DNA from: Chitinophaga filiformis
GTDB taxonomy: Bacteria > Bacteroidota > Bacteroidia > Chitinophagales > Chitinophagaceae
Length of the DNA stretch: 64,000 nt
Assembly: GCF_023100805.1 (NCBI RefSeq)
Contig: NZ_CP095855.1
Span: 7,171,001-7,235,000, forward strand
Direction of reading: 5' to 3'
This document shows, piece after piece, positions 33,922 to 43,600 of the stretch. How positions within the stretch are numbered: the first letter of the stretch is position 1; every line of letters begins with the position of its first letter. The notes under the pieces are model-generated. The model was not told the origin of the DNA. It ran no database searches and saw nothing but the letters and a program-made list of their open reading frames with translations. A program made the position numbers and the translations under genes.

Positions 33922-35558
33922 AATTTCAGGGTCTCGGTATCCATTTCCTGGACGTTAATGAAAATATCTTTGGCGACCTTTCCATAATCAAACTTCACAA
34001 TCCTGTCTGCATGTCTGAAATAGGCGTCATCATGTGTAACTGCGATGATTGTTTTGCGCTTCGCCCTCAGTTCCGGCAACAATCGCTCATAAAAGAATTT
34101 TCTGAAATAAGGATCCTGATCTGCCGCCCATTCATCCAATACCAGCACCGGCCTTTCTTCCAGCAATGCGAAGATCATTGCCATCCGCTTCCCCTGTCCT
34201 TTTGAAAACTTTTTACGGGCGGCTACATCGTCATTATTAGGGATGACTTTATCCAATTCCATTATTTTCAGCAGGCGTTCATACTCACCATTATTCTCCA
34301 GCGAGTATTGTTCATAGTGTTCATAAAAAAGATGATGATCACTAAAAACAGCGGATATATGATTCCGGTAATGCTGGTTGTCGCCCCTCACCTCTTTGCC
34401 GTTTAGAAAGATCTTTCCTTCATGTGGCGAAGAAATGCCTGTCAATAAGTTGATAAATGTGCTTTTACCACTCCCATTCCCACCAATGATGAACACCGTT
34501 TCGCCCTCATTGATGGTCAGATCTACGGGGCCCAGTGAGAAGGGCTTCTCAGACGAGGCTGATTGATAGTGGTATTTCACTCCTTCGAACCGCAGTTCCT
34601 CTAACCTTTTGCCGCCAGCTGCTACGTTCTCATCCGTATTACATGGTGGACTATTCTTTATATCTTTTAAGAAGGCCGAAATGCGTCTGTTGGCTACTAT
34701 GCTTTTTGTATAAAAAGACTGCATAGCAATAAGGCTGTTAATAGGCCCACGAATAAAAAACAGTACAACAACCAGCGAAGACACCTGATCTTTTCCAAAG
34801 AAATGCATCACCGGCAGCACGAAGAGCACTACCCCTATCACCAGGTATAATCCATATTGGCTAAAAAGGTTTAACACCAGGTATTTACCTGCCACATATG
34901 ATTCCACTTCGCTGGAAGTGGCGCGGTTAGGGCGAAGGAAGTTCTCATATAGTTTATTTCGCCTGGTATCGCTTAACTTCAGTTCTTTGAATCCCCGGAG
35001 TACATCATCAACGATCCGGAAGTATCTATCATTCAATTCACGCTGATGTTTTATTCTTCCTTCCAATTTTTTACTTGCCCAGAAGTACCCGCCGGCAATG
35101 GTCAGTATAATGGCCACAACAACAATGGTCGCGAACACAGATACTGTCAGGAAATAGAAAAGGCAGATAAGGAGTGTGATAATACTCGTAATGGTGGTAG
35201 CAACAATGCCGGGAAGGAAAGTGAATATCCTCATATCTTCAATGACCCCATATACCCTTTGCATACCTATCTTCTCCAGCTGACTTAAGCTTGACTGGAG
35301 AAAATACCTCATGATATTCATCTCGTTCTCATAGATCATCCTGTATGAATAAGCTATTATCTTCCGCTGAAAGAAAATATTCAACAGGAAAGAAATACCG
35401 ACGATAGAAAAAAAGACAATGCCGAGTTTGTCCTGAAACATCATTTTCCTTCCTGATAAAATACCATTAACAATCACCAGGATACCCAGTGTCAACAAGG
35501 TATTAGGCACTGAAAACATCAGGAGGAAGAGTATTTGCCGTAACGATATTTTATACAT
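33915..35558 (-). CDS. Cyclic-peptide-type ABC exporter, PvdE/SyrD-like
   Basis: A 547-residue fused ABC transporter. About six transmembrane segments occupy residues 1-290, followed by the ATPase with Walker A GGNGSGKST, a variant signature FSKGQGKRMA, and Walker B LVLDEWAADQDP. The LDEWAADQDP form is characteristic of the PvdE/SyrD exporters that move NRPS products across the inner membrane. As first gene of the long operon ending at 5021 it is the obvious exporter of the peptide into the periplasm. It is preceded by a gap of about 495 nt that may hold its promoter. Confidence 0.92.
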   Translation of the reverse strand: MYKISLRQILFLLMFSVPNTLLTLGILVIVNGILSGRKMMFQDKLGIVFFSIVGISFLLNIFFQRKIIAYSYRMIYENEMNIMRYFLQSSLSQLEKIGMQRVYGVIEDMRIFTFLPGIVATTITSIITLLICLFYFLTVSVFATIVVVAIILTIAGGYFWASKKLEGRIKHQRELNDRYFRIVDDVLRGFKELKLSDTRRNKLYENFLRPNRATSSEVESYVAGKYLVLNLFSQYGLYLVIGVVLFVLPVMHFFGKDQVSSLVVVLFFIRGPINSLIAMQSFYTKSIVANRRISAFLKDIKNSPPCNTDENVAAGGKRLEELRFEGVKYHYQSASSEKPFSLGPVDLTINEGETVFIIGGNGSGKSTFINLLTGISSPHEGKIFLNGKEVRGDNQHYRNHISAVFSDHHLFYEHYEQYSLENNGEYERLLKIMELDKVIPNNDDVAARKKFSKGQGKRMAMIFALLEERPVLVLDEWAADQDPYFRKFFYERLLPELRAKRKTIIAVTHDDAYFRHADRIVKFDYGKVAKDIFINVQEMDTETLKLW

Positions 35559-36053
35559 GAAGCCTTTATCTTAATAATGTGAGATCCGCCTGATATGAGG
35601 CAGGGGACGGATTGCCGGAGATCAAGTCCTGCGGTGGAATAGTCATTTCTGATATCCCAGATCCGCAGTCAAGTGGTCACCGGTAACATCCTTTGTTTCC
35701 TTTAGCGTTAATTACTTTTGAGCGTTATTTTTCATGACGGTGCCGGGTATGCATCACATACCATCCAACAGGATATTTGCTCATTTCCTTGGTTTTACAT
35801 TTTCGGGTAAAAAGAGAAATTCATTGGTTTGCAATATGCTTTTCCACAGCACAGATGCATAGGTTAAACAGATATGTGGATACTATTATTTTTGTAGCTA
35901 TCGAATAAAGCTGTCGCTGTTGTTAACTGAAATATCAGCATTCATTCTTTTTGAGTCTGATGTAGGGTTATTCATAATACTTCGGGCTACTGCTTCTATA
36001 TTTCCAACAACTACAATTTAACAAACTATTACTACTTACAAAAATATTCCAGT
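35559..36053. other. Non-coding gap inside the NRPS cluster
   Basis: About 495 bases without a credible gene, between the CmlA-like gene and the ABC exporter gene. All other gaps within the cluster are 68 nt or less, so this is the natural break between two transcription units, 53,383-36,054 and 35,558-5,021. I found no complete TAnnTTTG promoter on the minus strand and no clear terminator hairpin. A TACTTTTG box at 35713-35720 points the wrong way. Confidence 0.6.
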
Positions 36054-37673
36054 CTAAAATTCGAATATCTGAACATCTTTTTTCTGATACAGGAGTTCTT
36101 TTTCACCGAACAACCGCTCAGCAATGATCCCTCTCTGGCTACAGAGATCAACAAGACGGTTAGACTGGATAATAGGATTGGATTCATCCGTATACTTAAT
36201 ACTGCTGATAAATTCCAGCCATGGCTCCATGCCCATTGCATAAACATATACTTCCTTCGGATCGAAGATATCGACCAGCGCCATTCCCTTTGCACAATCA
36301 GATCCGGCAAGCCTGCGGCTGCCATCGTGTTCACGGCTGATCTTCTTTGTCATGAGCGGGCCATATAGCCATGTCAGCGGGGCGCCATCACATTCCATGC
36401 CCAGGAACATAACATCAACACTTCCTATCTGCTCCTTAACATGTTTATATAATGCCGGTTCAATGATCCGCGAATCAGCCAGGAATAACAATTTGAAGCC
36501 TCCTATCTCTACCAGGTAACAGGATTTGGTAAGAATATCCAGGTCGCTATGCTCGCCGGTAAAAGGAAGTCCGGTGATCACTGCATCCTCAAATCTCACT
36601 TCCTCCATTTCATCAATGGCTACCACATTCTTAAACCCTGCATTGATGAACATCATTTTCAGATCAGGATCTTCCAGTTTGCCGCCACAGGTACGCGGCA
36701 CGATGAGATTGTTGATCTTGTGGCGCAGCGGCAGCAGCGTCTCAAAAAGAATATGGTCCTGGTGATTGTGTGTGATCAGTACATAGTCTATTACATCCGG
36801 CAGGTCTGCATCAGAAAAATGTTCTACATCAGAATGATATCCGTAATAACTGATCAGCGGATCTACTAATATGCTCACATCTTTCGTCTCTACCAGGATG
36901 CAGGCATGGCCAAAGTAACGCATACGTATCTTATCACCTGTATATTTCTGATAGGCCGGAGGAGCTGTGGCGGTTAGCAAGGCATCAAACAGGTGGTCCT
37001 GATCAGCAGTAATACCTAACATCTTTTTAATATAGGCAACATCCTGCGGTATTCGTTTCATCCTGGCCAATGCATCTATACCCGGGTGGTCAAAGGGTAT
37101 CTTCAGGTGCAGGACATGCTCATCTTCCAGTCGCGGTGTGCTCAGGCAAAATGGCCTGTGGTCATTGTCCGTGATCCACAGTGCAATGCTCTGCGCCCCC
37201 CTTATATAATATTCACTTTTATAAAGTAATGATTCAAAAAAACGGAAGTCAGCATTATTGTTCCGGTCGTAGAACAACTCAACATATCCTTTCAGCATAG
37301 CAGGTACTTTTTCGTACAGCGTTTCCAGTCCGGCGCCATCTGCTTCATTTGCCAGCAGCCTGTCCAGCTCTTTTACAGCGGCCGCAAACTTCACCATGTG
37401 ATGTTGTTCCTTCAGCGTACGTTCGTATAATGCCTTTACTTCATCCAGGCGGCTGATGGCTACATCCATGAAGGGCCCGCCCTTCATCTTCGGATTGGCT
37501 ACTGCATTCACATGTATTTCCGGAGCCGAAATGAAAGATTCCATGATGGTTAAATGCCGGCCGGCAATATTCATTGCTGCAGTAGCAGGAGATACAAGAT
37601 GGCTCCAGGCATACCAGTTGTCTACCAGTGGTTCAATTACCACGTTGGGCTTAAGAAACATTTTCTCACTCAT
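36054..37673 (-). CDS. CmlA-like di-iron beta-hydroxylase with metallo-beta-lactamase fold
   Basis: A 539-residue protein that at first sight is an MBL-fold hydrolase. Length and architecture match CmlA, the chloramphenicol-pathway enzyme that beta-hydroxylates a carrier-bound amino acid: a helical N-terminal domain (about 1-245; EPLVDNWYAWSHLVSPATAA) and an MBL domain starting at MRYFGHACILVETKD with THNHQDH, GEHSDLD and LADS as likely iron ligands. Its placement 12 nt after NRPS2 supports action on an NRPS-bound residue. The Tyr-type module of NRPS4 is a reasonable substrate, since CmlA acts on an aromatic residue, but that is inference. It is unlikely to be a beta-lactamase. Confidence 0.82.
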   Translation of the reverse strand: MSEKMFLKPNVVIEPLVDNWYAWSHLVSPATAAMNIAGRHLTIMESFISAPEIHVNAVANPKMKGGPFMDVAISRLDEVKALYERTLKEQHHMVKFAAAVKELDRLLANEADGAGLETLYEKVPAMLKGYVELFYDRNNNADFRFFESLLYKSEYYIRGAQSIALWITDNDHRPFCLSTPRLEDEHVLHLKIPFDHPGIDALARMKRIPQDVAYIKKMLGITADQDHLFDALLTATAPPAYQKYTGDKIRMRYFGHACILVETKDVSILVDPLISYYGYHSDVEHFSDADLPDVIDYVLITHNHQDHILFETLLPLRHKINNLIVPRTCGGKLEDPDLKMMFINAGFKNVVAIDEMEEVRFEDAVITGLPFTGEHSDLDILTKSCYLVEIGGFKLLFLADSRIIEPALYKHVKEQIGSVDVMFLGMECDGAPLTWLYGPLMTKKISREHDGSRRLAGSDCAKGMALVDIFDPKEVYVYAMGMEPWLEFISSIKYTDESNPIIQSNRLVDLCSQRGIIAERLFGEKELLYQKKDVQIFEF

Positions 37674-37685
37674 ATTGCTAATAAT

Positions 37686-40600
37686 TTAATCTTTGTCAAA
37701 CCATTTCACGTATAGTTTCCAGGCGTTTAGGCCGATATTCCCTGTTGATGGCTTACTTATTTTTTGCAGCAGCCCGTTGTATTTACGGAACCGCTCCAGG
37801 TCTTTATGGAAAGCGCCATTCTGACTATCGATAATTGCTCCGAAACGTTCCTGTGCAAATTCATACAACTCCATATCAAAAGCATTGACATTCCTGATAA
37901 GCTGCAGCGTTTCAGCAGATAGCTGATCTTTTACCGGCTTATCACTGATCGTATTCATTGGCTTATAAAAGGGGAACTTCCAGCCAAATTGATTTTTCAT
38001 CAGTATTAACGTTTCGTCAAAACGCTCGGTAATACCAAATACTGCATAGTGCGATAGCAGGTTCGCTTTTGCTGTTTCCAACATCTGCCTGTTGCACTTT
38101 CCATTATCGCCGGGATGTATTCCGGATAATTGGCGGGTCTGTATATTATCCAGTTCAGCGCTCAATCCACTTGTCACAAAATCAGCAAGCTTCATTTTAC
38201 TGTTAAGCACAACTTTATGCAGGTAATGATCTGGCAGCCTGAGTATGTAATAATAATAAGAAATGATCCTCTCCACCGGATCGCGGAGCAGTGTTACATA
38301 TGTGTATGAAGGGAAATCCCTGTGAATGCCAAAGCTGGTATGTCCCTGCAACAGCTTCAGTTTTTGCCGTTTCTCCAGCGGCAATTCCTGAAATTCACTC
38401 ATGGCTTCCCTGATATTCCCTGCTTTTTCCCTTACGTAGAAAAAGAACTGTTCATCTTCTGAGAAGCGCTGCTTCATAATGTGGACCAGGGTTGTTCCTG
38501 CACTTCTGGGCACATGGGTGAAGATAATAGGGTATTTAGGCCTGGCGCTTGCATCCGGTTCTTTCTTTAATGCACGGAACAGTATGTCGGCCAGTTCTTC
38601 GGGTTTATCTCTCCACATGAAATGCCCTACATCTTTCATTACCACGAGGTTCGCCTCCCTGGCAAAATATTTCCAGTCCTTATACCTGCGAGAGTAATTC
38701 TTTGTAAGCGGGTCTTTGTCGCCTACGATGCAATACAGTGGAGCATTGAGCTTGTTATAGGCTTTCGCCTTCATCAGTTCCAGCATATTGTTGAAGGATG
38801 CTGCAGCCAGCATACTATCATACTTGAAGTTGCGGAAGAAGATCACCTGATCTTCCGGCGATGCAGGGTAAGTAGCGTCTATAGTATCTAACAGCTGCAT
38901 GATCTCCCTGTCAGTTCTGGGATCCTCCTCCTGGCTCTTTTTGGTGCGCGGCAATGCTGCGCCAATAAAGACAGCCTCACACATGACACCTGCTTCCTGC
39001 AAGAGCCTTGCAATTTCGAGTGCCAGTCCACTTCCATTACACTGACCATAGATCACTACCGGCGTATGGATACGCTGTTGTATCTCTACAACGATCGCAA
39101 CGGCAAGCTCCTGCAACATTGTACGCATATTCTCATCCGCCCCTGGCTCAGGCCGTGGCAGGTGCACGCCATAAAATGCATAATCTTTCTCCAGCGCGGT
39201 AAGTGCATTGGTTGTTTTCTGATAGATGACAGGATCGCCGGCAGAATTCGGCACAGCAATGATACTCAGCTTTTTTCCTGGGCCGGCAGGCGAGAGCTCA
39301 TGCAGATAATAATTAGTATCAGTCGCCTCCATGATCTGGACGGCCAATGCTTCTATAGTCGGATTCCTGTACAGGTCCGGTACGGAAAATCCCTTTCCGA
39401 ACCTGGATACCATACGGATAGCTTTGAAGGAGTCGCCACCCAGTTCAAAGAAATTATCTTTGATACCCACAGTTTGTATCCCCAACACTTCCTGCCATAA
39501 TGCGACCAGTTTCTCTTCTACTTCATTGCGGGGGCTTATATGCTCGCCGGCTGTTACAGCTGCCCCATCTTCTTTCCAGGCCAGCATAGCCTTACGATCT
39601 ACCTTTCCATTGGAAGTAAGTGCAAGGGCATCGACCCGTGTCACCACTGCGGGGATCATATAATCGGGTAATTTTTCCGACAGTACAGCCCGGAATTGAT
39701 CCTGTATAAATCCTTCCTTCACTACCAGGTAGGCACTGAGATAAGCATCCCCACCGGCGGTATATCTTACCAATACCACATTGTCCCGGACATCAGGATG
39801 TGCGGCTATTACAGACTCTATCTCTTCCAGTTCTATCCTGAATCCCCGCACCTTTACCTGGTTATCCTTCCTCCCGAAGAACTCAATATTTCCATCCTTC
39901 AGCCAGCGCCCCATGTCGCCTGTTTTATATAAGCGCTGTGCTTTTCTCGGCTGGAACGGATCATTTATAAATACCCTGGCTGTCTCTTCTGCATTATTCA
40001 GGTATCCACGTCCTACACCTGTTCCTGCTACCAGTATTTCGCCCTTTACACCGGGCGGACAAAGATTCAGGAAGCAGTCGGTAATGTAGATCTGCATATT
40101 TTGTACGGGGCTGCCAATAGGCACGATATCGCTCTCTATAGCTGCGCGCATGATATAGTGTGTAATATCATCTGACGCCTCTGTGGGGCCATAAGCATTG
40201 ACCAAAGGAATATCAGGGAAGAGGCTGAACCAACGGGAGGTCAACTGTGGCTTCACTGCCTCCCCGGTCACCATCATGTATTTCAGATCTGCAAAGAGAT
40301 GAGCGATCCTGCTTTCCTCTGCCAGGTGCAATAAAAGCGAAAGGTAGGAAGGAACTACTTCCAGCACGGTTACCCTGCTGGCTGCAATAGTTGTCATAAA
40401 CCTTTGCGCATCCAGTATTGTTTCCTGGTCTACAATGACTGTAGTGCCTCCTGTTACTAATGCGGCAAAAAACTGCCATATAGAAATATCAAAACAATGA
40501 GATGCATTCTGCGCAATGATCGAAGTGCTGTCAAGTCCAAGATCATTGATCTTTGCATATAGATGGTTGATCATCCCGATATGCTCGATCATCACTCCCT

Positions 40601-43600
40601 TGGGCCTTCCGGTAGAACCGGATGTAAAGATCACATATGCAAGGTCGCCCGGTCGCAGCGTGTTGTCCACTTTATTATCCGGTTGTGCAGCTATTTCGTG
40701 TCTGAGCTCATCCAGTACAATGACATTCCTGCTACCTGCGTCTGCCAGCTGCGCCTTGTAATCAGCAAGGGTAATAATATTCGTAGCGGCAGTATGCTCC
40801 AGCATGTAGGCGATCCTGTCCGCAGGGTACTCAGGATCAAGCGGAACATACACACCGCCTGCCTTAAGAATAGCCAGTATGGCCACCAGCATATCCGGGG
40901 AACGGTGCATATAGACCGGTACCAGTGTTGAATGTCCTACGCCTTTTTTGCAGAGATAATGCGCCAGTTGATTAGAACGTCTATCTAATTCCCCATAGCT
41001 GCTCTGTTCATTTTTATAAACGAGTGCAATGGCTTTGGGCGTCCTTTTTGCCTGCGCTTCGATGAGCTCAGGTAAGGTTTTATCTTCCGGAAAATGCCGC
41101 TTATTATTATTAAAAGTGTTCAGCAGCTGATCTTTCTCTGACGTTGACAGCAGCGCTGTATGGTCTATTCGCTTATCGAGGGCATTGATAAAACAGTTCA
41201 TTATTTTATCAAAATACCCATGTAAGGTTTCCATCGATACACCGGACTTCAATTTCCTCCTTAACAAATAGCTAACGGTCAACTGGTTGCCGGTAATATT
41301 GGTCGTTACATCCAGGTGTGTATTGGTCAACTCAAATGAGTCTACTTCCGCCTTTTCATCTCCCTCCGCATCGGGGTGGCTTTCCTCCAGATGATCGTAT
41401 ACATGAAAATCGATGAAGTTAAAGATAGTGTCAAAGAATGAATTGCTCTCCCCGGACTTCTCTCCTGCCGCATTGGATATTTCGAATAGTGTGGTACGCT
41501 CCCTTTTCTTAAGAGCCGCCAGTTGTTCATGTACCTTCCTGACGAAGGTCCGCCAGGTAGGCGCCTGGGGCGTATCCAGCCTTAGCCTGAATGGAACGGT
41601 ATTTACAAAACAACCCAGCACCTTATCTCCATCTTCCGACTCCGGCCTGTTGTGGGCCACGAGGCCTACCGTCACTTCATTTTCGAAGGTCAGCATTTTC
41701 AGCGTGTACAGGTAAGCAGCAAACAGGAGGCTTCTGAGCGATATTCCATTATCCTTAACCACCTCTTTCAGCTTATCCACAAATGCAGCGTCATAATGCC
41801 GTAAGAACTTCTCTGCCACCACATCCTGTGAAAAGATGTCCAGGTGCTTGTAGCCAGCCAGTTCGTTCTGCCAGAACGCAGTATGCCCACCATCACTTTT
41901 GCCTGCCAATTCTTCAACAATTGCATTCCTGTTGTCCGACTTCAAAGGGGAAGGCTGGTAATCAGGATTACTTTTGAGGGCGATGTATGTATTGTTCAAT
42001 TCCGTATTCAGCGAAGCACGGCTCCAGCCATCCAGAATGGCATGGTGGAACTGCAGGAGGAAGATGGTACGTTCCGGGCTTACTTTAAATACATGTGCCC
42101 TCCATAATGGCGCTTTTGAAAGATCAAAGGCATAAAGACGTTCCTTAGCCATAAAATCCCTTATCCATTTCCTTTGTGTGGCTTCTTTCTGAGACTGCAC
42201 ATCCTGGTAAGTGATACTCACCGGCACTTCCTTCAGTACTATCTGCAATTCTTCTCCGCCATCATTGTACAGGAATTGCGTACGCAATATGGAGTGCTTT
42301 TGTACCATCAGCGCAAAAGCACGGCTTAACAGGTCATGACTAAAATCAGGATCCTTAATATCATACACGAACTGATCATGGTACATCGGCATACCCGGAT
42401 ATAGCAGGGAGGAGAACAGCATACCTTTCTGTATATCACTCATGGGATATATGTCTGCTATCTCATCTGCATTATCCAGCAGCGCCAGCTTTTCTGCTTT
42501 CATCTGGTTGATCCTGTCCGATACCGATACCAGCAGTGCTTCATGCTGGTTATCCTGATGCTCCCTGTCGATGAATGCGGAAAGCTGTTGAATAGTATCA
42601 TGCTCAAAAAAATCGGCCAGTTGGATGTTGGCGCCCAATTCCTTTTTTAACCTGTTCACCACCCGTATCGCAATAATGGAATCGCCGCCTATGTTGAAAA
42701 AGCTTTCTGTTGTGGTTATCGACGAAAGTTCCAGTACTTCCTGCCATATAGCCATGATAGCTGCTTCGCGTTCATTGGCCGGCAATACGGCTTCCTTCTC
42801 TCCTGTCGCCGGCTTTAACTCCAGCAAAGCCCTTTTATCTATCTTCCCGTTATTGGTTAAGGGCATTGTATCCACTTCCAGCAGCCATGCCGGCACCATA
42901 TAATCCGGCAGCATTTCTTTAAGGCCAGCCTGCAGGGTTTTACGATCGTAACCTTCCTTTGGTACTACGTAGGCCACCAGTATCTTATCACCACTTGCAT
43001 TCTCCCTGGCAAGCACAACCGCCTGGCTGATCGTACCCACCTGTTGCAGCATGCTTTCAATTTCCCCCGGTTCTATCCTGTAACCACGGATCTTCACCTG
43101 GTTATCTATTCTGCCGATATACTCAATATTGCCATCCGGCAGCCACCTGGCCAGATCTCCCGTCCTGTACAATTTTTGTTTTGCGGCAGTATTGAATGGA
43201 TTGTCCAGGAACTTGTCTGCAGTAAGCGCAGCCTGATTCATATATCCTTCCGCCAATCCTGCGCCTCCTATATAGAGCTCTCCCGGTACACCTACCGGCA
43301 ACAATTGCTGATCAGTATCCAGGATATACAGCTGTACATTCTCCAAAGGCTTTCCTATGGGAATACTATTGTTCTTATAAGGAGCGCTGTCACATGTATC
43401 TACAATGAATACGCTGCAGCCTACAGTTGCTTCAGTGGGCCCATACTCATTTATAATCTTTGTACAAATGTTACGTTCTGCCAGAAAGCGGAAATGGTTA
43501 TATAAAAGCGCCTCGCCTCCCAATACCAGCTTCCCTGTAAAAAAGGGCTCTCCATGCTTTATCACTGCTGCTTCCAGCAAGGACATATGTGCAGGTGTCA

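Noticed and set aside
36054..37673. Reading the MBL-fold protein as a metallo-beta-lactamase giving self-resistance
   Set aside because: Length and N-terminal domain fit CmlA-type hydroxylases. Monobactams are also known to resist metallo-beta-lactamases.
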